Shown here: in pieces, positions 44,539 to 55,773 of the stretch
How the letters are laid out: every line of letters begins with the position of its first letter
Numbering within the stretch: position 1 is the first letter of the stretch
Assembly: GCA_015501585.1 (NCBI GenBank)
Contig: JADNRY010000161.1
Span: forward strand, 1-64,000
DNA length: 64,000 nucleotides
Reading direction: 5' to 3'
Source: Rhodocollybia butyracea
Lineage: Eukaryota; Basidiomycota; Agaricomycetes; Agaricales; Omphalotaceae
The notes under the pieces: generated by a model
What the model saw: only the letters and a program-made list of their open reading frames with translations
Databases searched by the model: none
What the model was told of the DNA's origin: nothing
Translations under genes and position numbers: made by a program

Positions 44539-46847
44539 AGGGGTGGAAGAGCCAGGATCTCTAAGCTGACTCCAAGAACCACAATCGCCAACAGTGTTTG
44601 AAGGCTTGGTAATCGTCCCTGGACGATGATAATTCAGGGGAACGTATTAGTCTAAGTGTTTCTCGAAGAGTGGAAAGATGTCTGCCAGCTTGAATCCATG
44701 TTTGGAACCGGGCCTGGGAAGGGTCAGACTGACCCAAATTAAAGTGATTAAACTTACGTGGAGAAAGTGATATCATCATAGTCAACTCCGGCGGAAAAAA
44801 CTGCGGTACTGCAAAATGAGAAGAGGAAAAGGAGGAGAGCCGTCGAGAGCGCGGGAGAGATAATGAACTCACGGAATCGGTATGCTATTACAACTACAAG
44901 AGTTTCGATCTGCTCACAAAAATCGATTTTCAGAATACGAAGAGAAATCCGATATGCGAAATGGAAGCCAGGATTTCGCATACTGGTACCGTCTATTTCG
45001 AGTATAGACATCCCAGCTACTACACCGAGTAGCAGCTATCCTGTCCTCAGCGTCCACCTCCTTCTCCACTTGCTCTCAAACGCTCCTCCCCGCCCCCGGT
45101 TTTCGATCAAGCTCTCCCTCTAGATACGTTCGATCCGATCTCTCCCGGTCGCTGGAGTGCTGGTATTATACAGGGAACTCCCACCGCCATGGCCTCCTGA
45201 ATTCCCTGTGACAGGTAAAGCGTCACAAAAGCCCAGACGCGGAAGTCATAGTAGCACCGGTTCCGCAGACAGTCAACATTGTCTCCAAAGAGGGCTCATT
45301 TCTCTGCGTATGCGGCTCTCCTACCACATGTTCCATATACTGCGCCACACCCCCTCCTGCTCCCATTGCCCGACCAGTGGTAGAGGTTTCTCCTGCAGTT
45401 AGCGAAGGCCCAGAAACATTATCGTTTTGCCATCAGTGCACTCGACTATGAGGACGCTGAACACGCGAGGAAAGAATTCCGTGCAGCGCTCGCGGTTCGC
45501 GGTCGTTGCAAGGGAGGGCTGTGAGGGCTGCACATGAGGGCCCATAGATGACCGGCTAGCCGACGACGAAGTCGGTGCGATTGGACTAGTAACGGATGAT
45601 TGACGACGTATTGTCAGTGGAGGGAGCATCGTTGAAGAAGAGTGACCAGCGAAAAGCAGACTCTAGTGAGAGCTATGTGTAGATATACACAACGCACCTG
45701 GGCTCCAGAGCTGACATCGAGGCTGGATAAGGCAGGCAGGTGCGACTGAGAATTTGACTCCTGTGCTCTCTGTACGTCGCACGGCCATTGCACTCGAATA
45801 TGGCCGCGAGCGACGAAGTGAATTCTGCGCGCCAGTTGGTCTGATTCCGCGAGGACCAACGATGTGTGTGTTAGTTCTTGACGTTGTCGTCTGAGGAATC
45901 GGCCCCGCGGTGGGAGTCGTACCTCCCTTCCTTCTTCCATTTCTTGCTTTCTTTTTTTCTTCTCCCATTCCTTCCCTCGGTTGGCGGCCCAGGCGGCATT
46001 CAATTAAGAACCGAATAAATGACTGGGCCGAAATTCTGTCACTAGTTTTCGTTCGTCAGCTGTCCGTGGTGCGGTGCGTCTCCTCGTCACGTTCGCTTTA
46101 CACCTGCTCCTGGTCCAACAGACTCGACAATCCCGAAGAATCGAGGACGGTGTAAGAGCGTTCGAAATCTCAAGAGCTGACTTCTCTTTACATGCCTAGC
46201 TTTCGTCAAGACTTGGGGAATTTCGTCGCGGGCACAGGGGCTCAGCGCAGGTGATGAATACCGTTGTCTGAAAGGAAGAGTGCCGTTCAAGTGATAGGAC
46301 GCGGAGACTACGATTCCAGAGAGCTCAGTATCCACACTCGTATTTGCACCCGAATTCGTGTGATATCCGTAGTGGTATTCGTAACCGCCCTATCGGTCGA
46401 CGGCGTAACCCTAAAGTGAAGAGAGGGAGGTAGGATAAATGCCGCACTTCCAGACCCCGATAAACCAGAAAATCCAGACAGAACATAAAAAGGACGCGAC
46501 TGGGACGAGGGGATACACTTGTGTCGCGAAGATCCAGCTCCGGAAGCGCCAACTTCCTACCCTCCTCCATATCCAATGGATTCAGTTCAAGCTCGGTAAA
46601 ATTGGAATCAATGATGATGTTTGACCAACGTTACGGTTTAGGTTGAGATATGAAAGGTAAGAAGCTCCTCCTGCTGTTGGTTTCGACACAGCACTAATGG
46701 GCGTTTCTTCTCCCGCGTTGTCGACAACGTCTACAGTGGGTCCTGACATGTGCGTAAGTCAATAAGGAGTTCGGTGGTTTCTTCCGAAAGATTATGGAGC
46801 AAATGGCCTGTGCAATAAAGTTGAGCATAAAAGATGAACAAGGGAAA
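44539..46847. other. Unassigned stretch
   Basis: Overlapping frames on both strands occur (for example 45614-46003 on the minus strand, a Lys/Glu-rich start followed by QRQELTHTSLVLAESDQLAR) but no family, splice pattern or start is convincing. Short runs of low-complexity sequence are present. Confidence 0.25.
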
Positions 46848-46933
46848 AAGCGAGGGTTTGACATACAGCATCCATCCCTAGCTTTCTGAGATAAAGCAGT
46901 GCTTCATTTCTCAGATAATCTTCATGTCGCTCG
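46848..46933 (-). repeat. Dispersed fragment A, copy 2
   Basis: The same sequence as 20005-20114 on the opposite strand, without the 24 extra bases. Here the frame continues upstream into YEFADKHFEHAGYLAKKYE, which looks like a helical repeat protein exon, and ends at GTATGTC, a likely intron donor. This copy probably represents the ancestral form. Confidence 0.75.
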
Positions 46934-47324
46934 TATTTCTTGGCAAGATAACCAGCATGTTCAAAGTGCTTGTCTGCAAATTCGTATTGCGGTGTCCAGG
47001 TCGAGAGGTAGTTCATGGCGCTAGTGATTCTTCTCTCGAAGACTTGTGGGGTCTATTGCTGGGCTGGACCTTAGCCAAGCGAAGGGGAATTCGTTTGTCC
47101 TGTTTGGAAAGATCCCAGATCATTATCAGAGGGGATTGTACTGCGTTTTCTTCCTAAAATTTCATATGGACAGGTACAACGAGCAAGGAGAAGAATACCT
47201 TTTTTCTCCACCATGTGTGTGAGTCGTCCTCTTCTCATCCTCGTGTCTCATATTCCATTATCTCAATTCATCGTCGCTGTCTTCTTGTGCTTCTAAGTCA
47301 ATAGTATCACCTTAAAAATGGCAT
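46934..47324. other. Unassigned stretch
   Basis: The minus-strand coding-like exon continues to about 47016; the rest has no supported gene. Confidence 0.3.
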
Positions 47325-47430
47325 GGTGGAAGTTCAAAACGAAAAGACGAATCAATGTTCACGTGCTGACCGCGGCAAATTGGGGGCCGTGGACGTCGAA
47401 GATTTCTGTAAACGGATTATCTTATCTTAC
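47325..47430 (+). repeat. Dispersed segment C, copy 2
   Basis: This is the second copy of the segment described at 43796. The open frame 47323-47529 reads through it (LGAVDVEDFCKRIIL) and continues for 40 residues. It is the most coding-like of the three copies. Confidence 0.75.
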
Positions 47431-47700
47431 GCTGCGACAGATTTTTACTGTGCTTCTCCAGAATCTTCTCTCCCTCGTTATGTATGGTTGGCGGCCACGG
47501 CTGTAGTCAGTTTTTCTCCTCGGAATTAAAAATCTGAACCGAATAACTCTCATTATCAGGGCCCTTCTGTCACTCGCAAGTAAGAAAAACCGAAACTTTA
47601 CAGAGCTTAACATTCTTCGATCAGACTATGTACATACCAGACTCAAGACCCTGGTGCCGTGTGATCTCGGTGGAACATTCAGTTAGTTAATCGCGTAGCT

Positions 47701-49581
47701 TTATGGCACTTCAACGCTGCTCCTTGGTACGGGGGCGGCCCTTTTGAATAATAGCATACTTAAGTGAGGAATCCGATACTGAGCTCGGAGATAGACGCGA
47801 CACCGCTCCAGCTCGACGATCGCGACAACGACCAAGATGCAGCAGCAGTAGACGAAGAAGCCGACGACGAGAATGATGTTTTGAAGAGCAGAAGGCGAGG
47901 GATGGAAGGCGGCAGCACTGGCTGTATCTATCAAAAACCATGCATATAGGTACAACTCGCATTTGAAGTCCTTTCGCGCTTTCATTGCGATACCTTCAGC
48001 AGTCAACGTCTTCGTGTGTATGAGCACGCTTTCATCCTCGCCTCCAGATCTACCAGCAGCTTTTTTGCGGGCTCTCGTGTTAGCCTTGGTGCCACTGTTA
48101 CCACTGCTGTTACCACTGCCGCCGCTTTTACCACCGCCACTGCCACTTTTACCACCCCTTTTACCGCCGCCGCTGCCATTGCCGCTGCTATTGCCGCTGC
48201 CACTGCCGCTGCCACCCTTGGGGGGTGGTCCACCATCGCTGGACCTTCTTTTTGTACCACGTTTTGGCTTTTGTTTGGGATCATAGCTCTCGTCCCCGTC
48301 TTCGTCATCCTCGATGTTTTTCTTTTCGGTGTCCTCTTCCATACCCTCGTCCACTTCCATACCATTATCCTCTTCCACATGGGTCCCTGCAACCTCACTT
48401 GAGGAGCCACCCGCAAAAGTAACGGTTTTGACTGAATTGGAGAGTTCTGCAAATTGCTTCCGTAATACCTGGTGAAGCGCTGTATTTGGCTCCTTCAACG
48501 ATCCAATCTCGGTAATTGGCTCCCTGTCAACAATGTTGAAAATCGTGGTAAAGAGCTTCAATCTCGATGCGGGAGAGTTAATGCTGTAGTTGACCGGAAT
48601 ATATTGTATCTGCGAAAGATTTATTGAACGTCAAAAAACGAGGAGGATCACTTGATCATACCTTGCCATTGTCATGCTCATACATGTAAGACAGCTGAGC
48701 CGAGCCATTCTTGCTTATGTAGAGGAGTGGAAGGATGAAGTGGTATTGGTCATCCGAGAAATCCATCTGACGATCGATGCCCCATACAAAAGCATCCTAT
48801 AAAAGTCCTCCTGCTTTTTCTTCGACTCAAGCTCAACAAAAAGATAAGGCTCGAGTCCTCTTAATAGAGATACATCAGGCTTGAAGACACACCGTACCCG
48901 GTGGCCAGAGCGAAGGGCCGGGATAGCATACTCATCAGGCAGGGCCTTGTTCGTTTGCGCAACACTGCGGGGGTCGATAAATCGTTAGCTTTCGTGATGC
49001 TCCGACTAACGACTTACAGTTGGAGTTGCTGGTCTCCCATACCAACTCGCGCGTCCCCCTCCTTGTCGAAGAGAGGCCTAAACAAATTGAAGATTTGCGG
49101 CTCAGTCCAAGAATGTGCAGTGAAGGGCGTGAGCGTCGAAATATAGGAAGAGCCCTCTAGTATGCGAGACGAGTCAGTTTGGCCCGTGGAAGTAACTGTA
49201 GGCAGTGCGTCGTTGCAGACAAAGCATTGATGGACCGCGTTAGTCAATGACTCATTGAACTCCCCTCATCGGTTGGAGCGGCAGTAAAGTCTTCTCATTT
49301 CTAGTAATGACCTTGTGAACAAATGGCTCAAGCCTCATAGATGTTGGCCGCAATAACCGATGATTTCGGGGATTGACCAAGTATTCAAAAAGCTCTGCTC
49401 TTTGCTCGTCTGACAACCCCTCGCCTTGAATCTCGGCTAGTGCGTTGATATGATGAGTTTCGTCAAATGTATCGCTGCCCATTGGATCCCACGCCCTGGC
49501 TGGCTTGATACAGACGAGGGAATGGGATACCGTCTGATCAGTACGACCAGGATCCGTCAACGTTGCACCGTTAGCAAACAA
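47701..49581 (-). pseudogene. Uncharacterised protein with PD-(D/E)XK-like motif
   Basis: A multi-exon minus-strand gene. From the start it reads ARAWDPMGSDTFDETHHINA and LRPTSMRLEPFVHKVITRNE, then after an apparent one-base loss near 49268 ESLTNAVHQCFVCNDALPT and SWTEPQIFNLFRPLFDKEGD. The next exon (about 48960-48810) contains RVRCVFKPDVSLLRGLEPYL followed by FVELESKKKQ. The pairing of Pro-Asp with Glu-Ser-Lys fits the PD-(D/E)XK nuclease signature. Then comes WGIDRQMDFSDDQYHFILPL, a helical exon with TTIFNIVDREPITEIGSL, an acidic run, a long Gly/Ser/Lys low-complexity region (about 48060-48230) and a hydrophobic end that may be read-through of an intron. Frame changes at 49268 and near 48795 suggest damage or assembly indels. 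The function is unknown. Confidence 0.45.
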
Positions 49582-49583
49582 CT

Positions 49584-50468
49584 TTATGAACCCACAATGT
49601 GGAAACGGCGTCTTCGATATGGATCCGAGGTGATCCGGGATTCACGAAGAATGTAAAAACATCGCGGGCCGAAAAGCCAAAGCGTCGTATAGCCTCTTGG
49701 AAGAGAACATTTAGAGCGATGGTTTGCTGGAAAGCATACACGGATGTGTGATAAGTCGGGTTTACGTTTGTGGATGAGTTCGTAGGGTATCAAGAGGTAG
49801 AGTTGATGAAGGAAGACGTATATAGATTTTTTCACGGCATCGCCCCAGAATTGCATAGGAAGATTCGAGTGAGCCAGTAAAGTCATCGCGTCGTTTTCAA
49901 TGACACGGACAATGCGTTCCGCTTTACCGTTCTGCTGATGTTCATAAGGTGCTGTTGTTTGGACAGTGTTGGCATCCAGCAACGTTTCCGTCAAAGTACT
50001 ATTCCACATGGTGAAGTTACGGGAATCTCTGAGTGAGTCAGACTCATTGATCCGTGCCAAAAAGCTAGTTATTGTAACACCTTCGCTACCGGCGCCGAGG
50101 CCAACGGAGCTACCGCTTGAGCGGGCATAGTCATCATCGGAGGCATTGGCATATAGTGAGGGTGGAATGGAACGGCATAAAGTGTGTAGGTACATGCGGA
50201 GGAAAATCACTGGCGGTTGTGAAAAACCGGGAACAAGAGGCGGATGTGATACCTGAGACAGAAAGTGACCGGTTTCCATAGGGACAGTAGGCTGGTTTGG
50301 TGCAGGTGTTACACACTGTTGAACAACCGTAGGGGGACGGTCATTCCAGTCAAGGTAATTCATTGCATTATTCATTGGCATATAACCAGTAGCAAAGTGG
50401 GGAAAAGGCTGGGAAATCGACAAGTATGAAAAAGGCGAAACCGAATCAAAGAAGAACGGATTTGGCAT
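49584..50468 (-). mobile_element. Ty1/Copia retrotransposon relic, gag-integrase remnant
   Basis: A 294-residue frame begins with a Pro/aromatic-rich stretch, then NESDSLRDSRNFTMWNSTLT, like the start of a Copia gag, and joins abruptly to integrase core sequence: TAPYEHQQNGKAERIVRVIE, LLAHSNLPMQFWGDAVKKS and PYELIHKRKPDLSHIRV. The QNGKAER segment is typical of Copia integrases and includes the conserved Glu. The protease and most of the integrase N-terminus are missing, and no reverse transcriptase follows, so the element is internally deleted and inactive. It ends three bases before the start of the neighbouring gene. Confidence 0.7.
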
Positions 50469-51199
50469 TTGACTCGGATTTGGAGAAGCAGGAAGATCAT
50501 GTAGCGAAGAGTGAACCCTATGATGAGAAGGGCTGGCAGAGTTGTGTGTTATATGCTGTTGAACTGGACCTTGCTGGTTGAAGAGATTAGCAGATGGAGC
50601 TCAAGCGCCCCTGAAATCATCCCATGTCGAGCTGGCAAACTTGGTATAGGCACGAGACCATGTGGGATACTGTTCGAGCCGTTCGCTAGACGAGGTTGAT
50701 CTCGACGACGATCTTGACGAGATGGCAAATCTCGACCAGGATCAATCGCGTCAGAATGCATCCGCGGAAGCTGTTCGCAGCGGCAATCGCGTGCGCGTCA
50801 CAGTCCGCAGGAAAAGATGAGTACTTTGAGAAAGTGCGAGCTTGTATGTCTAGAATCCTTTTAGAGGTGGCCCATAACCTGTTGAGGCTTGCTACCAAAG
50901 TCATGTTCTAGAGACTCCAACAAATGGCGACATTGATCGCGATCTCGTCAACACTATCTCAAGACAGTTCCTCAGCTCCAGAAGGCTCACTATGACTGGG
51001 ACTTAATCTTCGCCTGTTTAGAGTCGACCTTGATGCGAAGCTTCGCGGCAAGATAAGCAGGTACCGCCGGTCTTCAGTTACATGCAGTTGCGTTCTTCAT
51101 CTTAACGGCCGCGCGCGTCGGAAAATTCTGCATTGGCTAGCCCCACAGAATAGATTCTCCCAGATTTCATTCAAAGCGCTCCCTGAGCCGCTGCCTGGC
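50469..51199. other. Unassigned stretch
   Basis: On the plus strand there is an acidic segment near 50690-50800 (DEVDLDDDLDEMANLDQD, then NRVRVTVRRK) with no family and stops in the surrounding frame. No gene can be built. Confidence 0.25.
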
Positions 51200-52199
51200 T
51201 TAAAAAGAAAGAAGATTTCTGCTTTTTGACATCCATTTTTGGAAGGCAATTCTTACTACTGATACTACAAGAACTGAGCCGATCCCTCGGGCTTCAAAAA
51301 ATACCTTAGTCAGGCCTAGACCGGAGTGTCTTCGTCGTGCGTCCAGGATTGTCTTTGGAAGTGGATGCAGAGGCTTCCCCATGTTTGTCATGGTGGTTCT
51401 TGCAAGCGCGGATGAATAAGTTGTCAAGACCCCATGCGCCTTCTTGTTCCAAAAACCGAGGACACTCTTTGAGAATCTGATTATCAAACAGTGAGCTATA
51501 AATCCACTCGAGAATGTATCTCTCACCTTATCTTTCACCTTTTGGATATTCTTCGGGTCCTTGGTTTGTGAAAGATAATGGAGGAAGGTACTTCTCAACG
51601 AGTAGTTTGAGTTTTGTCTTGAACAAGGTCAAAAGCAATCAAGCGCATAGTTTTTTGATAAATACCCTGCAGTTTGTAAACTCTTCTTCGCTCCATCCCA
51701 TCCGTCCACGCAACGCATCGAGTGTTTCATGTCCGATACCTGTAGGTCTTCCGGAGCCTAGACGACCAACATTTCTATCCAAGCTCTCATCATCATCAGA
51801 GGTTGTTAGGGGAGAAGAAGGACGGCGAGTGGGAGAAGTCAAACGGCGAGTGGGAGGAGATGAAGGACGACTGTTGGGAGTTACTCGGGTTGCGTAAGGG
51901 TGTACTCGAGCTGGCTTCAGAGAAGAACGCTGAGGACCGGAAAGTGGTAGATCCGTATGAGCCAGCAGGGGCCGTAGCTGAGTGGTGGGGAGGTCAGTAT
52001 GCGCCAGCAAAACTGAAAGAGGCGGGGGTGGCAGAGCATGTTCAGCAAGATGAGGGACTGGGCAAGATATAACTGGCACTGGCATGTTTAGATTGCGAGT
52101 TTTTCGATTGCGAGTTTGTCCGTAACGCTTTTGTACTGAGAATAGCGAACAAAAATACCATTGCATTATTGTTTTTCCACGATACTCCTGCGGGATCAC
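51200..52199 (-). CDS. Hypothetical protein, Pro/Ser/Thr-rich N-terminus
   Basis: Two minus-strand frames, 52199-51639 and 51598-51200, are probably exons of one gene with an intron near 51600-51655. The first contains two VLLAHTDLP-like repeats (LLAHTDLP at about 51980 and 51950), short tandem SPTRR repeats, and then TSDDDESLDRNVGRLGSG and TLDALRGRMGWSEEEF. The second reads VKDKVRDTFSSGFIAHCLII and ARTTMTNMGKPLHPLPKTIL. Low-complexity repeats precede a folded-looking C-terminal part. I recognise no domain; such proteins are frequent in agaric genomes and often belong to lineage-specific families. Confidence 0.4.
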
Positions 52200-52839
52200 C
52201 TAAAGAGTCGGACGGGGTTGGTCCCTATTGTCGACAAGACAATGATCGTGATGCACATACTTAAGTATCAGACGTAACCTTTGAATCTGGGAGCGGAGCG
52301 ATGCAATCTATGTGGTTTTTATTGTTCTTTGCTGTATGCAGTGTAACCCAAGTCGCACTTGATTTAGTACTTTTGATTTTATCCTGGATTTCCAGATGGT
52401 GATTCTCCTAGGAGCTCGGGAGTGCCATGGCCTCTATCAGTGGTGTGAAGAGCAAAAAATGGACGACATACCTGATGCCAATCGTGTTGGTAACTTGGTA
52501 TCTTATCGTGTTCCTATCTCATCACGTGCCTTTGCTTACTTCTGTTTGCTAAGTGCTTAGCCCGGAGCCGTATATTGTCCCGTCTTTGACCACATTCTGT
52601 GCGATCATTCTGAGGGTATGTTTTCTCTTATACCTATATACTTCATACTGACTCTAGTTTAGTCTTACTTGTATTTTGCTTCGTTGTCTAGGTATAACAA
52701 GTCTTTGATCACATTCTGTGCGATCATTCTGACTCATTATTCACTAGCGTTATGTGCACAGGTTTGGACGCTCGGGCACATCGCCATCGTACATCCACTT
52801 AAATTGGCTCTGGAAATCTATGCACCCACCTCGCTATCT
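52200..52839. other. Local duplication, no gene
   Basis: The sequence GTCTTTGA(C/T)CACATTCTGTG and the following CGATCATTCTGA occur at about 52582 and 52702, a direct duplication of 120 bp spacing. The part between has a GTATGT and a CTAG, so an intron-exon unit may have been duplicated. No protein family is recognised. Confidence 0.4.
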
Positions 52840-53060
52840 GGGCAAAACTCCTCGAAGAATATGCGGTCCAATTGTGCATGAGGTGCGTGCGATATCTCGA
52901 GTGCAAGGACTTTCCTCCGTTATGTCGTTCCTGCTGGGTCAGCGCACATCGGCACTAATCGCTCCACTGGGCCACGTTTGGAACAGTCCCCGATGCTACT
53001 CTCAGCGCCGCAACTTTTTGACAGTTCTGGAATCTGGATCGTATAAGCCTTGACAAGCCC
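52840..53060 (+). pseudogene. Cys-rich fragment, possibly KDZ transposase CxC region
   Basis: One plus-strand frame reads AIWAKLLEEYAVQLCMRCVR, then PPLCRSCWVSAHRH, followed by a stop and HWA. The CxxC pair, CRSCW and HxxxP-like order resembles the Cys-rich region at the front of fungal KDZ (Kyakuja-Dileera-Zisupton) transposases. No DDE core or other part of such a protein is visible, and frames change, so the identification is weak. Confidence 0.25.
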
Positions 53061-53068
53061 ATTCCTTG

Positions 53069-53115
53069 ATAAGATAATCCTTTTACAGAAATCTTCGACA
53101 CCCGCGGCCCCAAGC
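53069..53115 (-). repeat. Dispersed segment C, copy 3
   Basis: Reverse-complement copy of the second half of the segment at 43796 and 47325. Confidence 0.7.
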
Positions 53116-53689
53116 TAGCCTTGGATTGACTTACAGGTCCGAATACGGTCGGGCTGTTATGCATCCATGGGTGCGGTCGTCAAACACGTTCGGTCAGATG
53201 GCAGAGGTTCGTTGCGGCTAGCTGTATACGTTCCTAGTATATTCCGTACGCTGGAGGTGGATGTATTTACGGTGACAGAATTTCAGTATGTTTTCTCCAG
53301 ATTGGTTCTCTCTCTCCTGAGCCTTCCGCGACAGATCTTGATGCGCACCAAGAACAATTCAAGATCATGCCAGAGTTGAAAGCTATGTGCGGGATGTTAA
53401 TCGTTATTCTCTTGATCGTCAATTTCCTAGCAAACGCAGTGGATTGACTGTCAGTCTAGAAAGGCTTGTGATGGGTCCTATTCCCAGTCAACTGGTTCAA
53501 GTCATCGGCAACAACGACTGGGCGCAAGCAGTTCTCCTACATAAAGTATTCATCTGACCCTCAGACTACACAAACTGACGGGCAGCAGTTTATACTTGCG
53601 GCCCCCTCTCGTGATACAGATAAAAATACGGACATTTTGGTCTGGAGGAAGCACGATTCCAGAACAACTGGAATCCAGATGCATAGTAC
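53116..53689. other. Unassigned stretch
   Basis: Short frames only. Nothing in this stretch is recognised. Confidence 0.3.
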
Positions 53690-53899
53690 CTTCAGTATCT
53701 CATTCAAATAATGATGCTTGGAGCAACCCTGGCATTCCTGATACAAAACGGGTGCGTCCTTCGTTTGTACTTAGCTGAATTTTCCACTTACCCACTTCAG
53801 TATCTCATTCAAATAATGATGCTTGGAGCAACCCTGGCATTCCTGATACAAAACGGGTGCGTCCTTCGTTTGTACTTAGCTGAATTTTCCACTTACCCA
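53690..53899 (+). repeat. 105-bp perfect tandem duplication
   Basis: The block 53690-53794, starting CTTCAGTATCTCATTC and ending CACTTACCCA, is followed at once by an identical copy at 53795-53899. I found no substitution between them. A single duplication event of very recent date, or an assembly artefact, would explain this. Confidence 0.95.
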
Positions 53900-53998
53900 T
53901 CGCAACCCAGTAGCATGGTAACTGATTCGCCTGTAACGAGAAGTATGAAACAGACTCCCCAAAGGGTTGTCTTAGTTGTCTTAGCATTATCTCAAATT

Positions 53999-54206
53999 GT
54001 GTTAAGTACAATAGTGTGAGGAACGGTGTGAATATAGTATTGACGCCATGCGCGAGTTGTCAAAATGAAGGAACAGCATTATTGTCCTAAGAAAAAAAGT
54101 TGCCACGATTATTGTCTGCCACGGATGCAGGATTATCGTCGGTTTATTTTATGTAGATTCACACCGTTCCTTATTCATGTTCCTCACACTATTGTACTTA
54201 AAACAC
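53999..54206. repeat. Inverted repeat, foldback element
   Basis: The left arm (53999-54034) reads GTGTTAAGTACAATAGTGTG then AGGAACGGTGTGAAT. The right arm (54157-54206) is its reverse complement with a 14-base insertion and two extra T bases. About 120 bp lies between the arms. It looks like a foldback or MITE-type element of about 208 bp; no target-site duplication was identified. Confidence 0.7.
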
Positions 54207-54446
54207 AACAGTTTTGGTCAGCCGGACTTGTAATCAAAAAATCTACAAAAGGGCTCTCTGTATTGCCACTCTCCCTCCTAAGAGCTAGTCTCTGGGTCGT
54301 CGCTTCCGTGCGGTTACATCTATTCTTATTCACTCGTTTTTGTAATGTAAGTACATTCTTAACATCGCCTAGCTAGAGTATGACTTTTTTATTTAGCCCT
54401 TCGCAGCTCCACGCATAAAACAAGCCACCCTCTGCGCCCTTTCTCA

Positions 54447-55352
54447 ATGGCCTCACCCGATTTGCAGCACGTTATTTATACAGTGGATGAAGGACTGTTG
54501 TCTGGACACCCACAGTCTCCAAATTCTGCTTCTATGAACGGAGGGCTGGTGCCTCGTGCAGATCCCGCCCCTACACTGCAGCTTTCTGGACATTTTTTGC
54601 CTAAGCACAAGTAAGTCTAAATCACGATGGACACGCAAACAAGCGGGGCTTTGCTAAAACATTTGAATTTTTGTATAAAGTGAAGTTGAGAGAATGCAAA
54701 GGCGTATACAGGAACTCGAAGAATCCCAACAACTCTCAAAAAAGGTAAGTTTAAAGAAGAAAACTTGTAATAATCCAGTGCAAGCTAAATCTCATCAAGA
54801 TCATTAAAGGATACCGAGATACTGTCCAAGACCAAAAGTGGGACTTGAAAAATATACGGTCACTACAAAACGAGAAGATCACCCAACTCAAAGCGGAGCT
54901 CGCAGCATCAGGCAACAGCCTCCGTGATGCCCGAGAAAGCATGCGAAAGGTTGTAACTACTCGTGTTGACATGTTTTTTATACTGACCGCACTCTTTTGC
55001 AGCTACGCGGGCATCTCGATAACTTGGAAAAATTCATCGAATGCTCCATTTGTTTACAGAAAATGACTACTGTCGAGTGTAGACCAGTGTTGTGTGTTTC
55101 TCCTTTATCCTTCGAGCTTTTGTTCATCCCAGTTTTCCAGTTTTCAAAACTGTGACCACTTCCTCTGCGCAAATTGCATTAGTGTAAGTTCATCCTTGCC
55201 ATGTAATACTTTGCTTGTGCGGTGTGTACTTACTTTGCCTCCAGCTTATTAAAAAATGCCCCTTTTGCCGAGCACCCCTACGTGCAACGTACTCGTCGGT
55301 ACTATTTCGGGATATGGCATCAGAGATAGATACGATGGCTCGGAGTGTATAG
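54447..55352 (+). CDS. RING-finger protein with coiled coil
   Basis: This is a probable E3 ubiquitin ligase. The start ATG at 54447 opens MASPDLQHVIYTVDEGLL. Further exons encode a helical coiled coil (ERMQRRIQELEESQQ, RSLQNEKITQLKAELAASG) and then the RING: IECSICLQKM, NCDHFLCANCISLIKKCPFC, with spacing CX2C...CX1HX2CX2CX6CX2C (C3HC4). Four introns are supported, including one with donor GTTGTA near 54951. Translation ends with RDMASEIDTMARSV at TAG 55350-55352. The gene is complete and undamaged as far as I can see. A SNF2 gene on the same strand follows; Rad5-type enzymes carry a RING inside the helicase, whereas this neighbour lacks one. Confidence 0.7.
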
Positions 55353-55773
55353 ACTTGGAGTTTGAGGGTGTATTGTGGATACTCCTTGCTTCCACGATAC
55401 TTGCGCGCGCGCTTCTCGATGCAGTGTACGCTAATTGTACGCTACCTTCCCTTTTTGACCTTGAAATCTGTCCCCGTGCTGAGCACAATACGCGTGATTT
55501 CCATATTGAATATTTCTCTCCCTTCTTAAGTCAAATGACGCCCAGCATGCGATACCGCCAAATCAATAGAATCAGACTTCCCCGTATGCTATTTCTCCCC
55601 AAGTATAATAATTCCTCCGGGATCGTGTCAGCCGATCCTCTGGGAGCATGTGAACACAGGTTCTTAAAAACCTGACGCTGCCTCAGGTATGAATCTGTTT
55701 CTACTTTGTTCTTTCAAAAACGTGGCACAGACTTCGCCATTGAATATCTCGAGCAACGCCAGGCGTAAAAAAA
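55353..55773. other. Spacer between RING and SNF2 genes
   Basis: A frame here (to 55675) has no motif. The SNF2 gene probably begins at the ATG at 55774. Confidence 0.4.

Noticed and set aside
47963..48402. Plus-strand Pro/Leu and Ala/Thr-rich frames
   Set aside because: They are mirror images of the Gly/Ser/Lys low-complexity region of the minus-strand gene.
52430..52560. Small membrane protein (start at an ATG near 52430)
   Set aside because: A hydrophobic run is visible, but stops and no splice support prevent a call.
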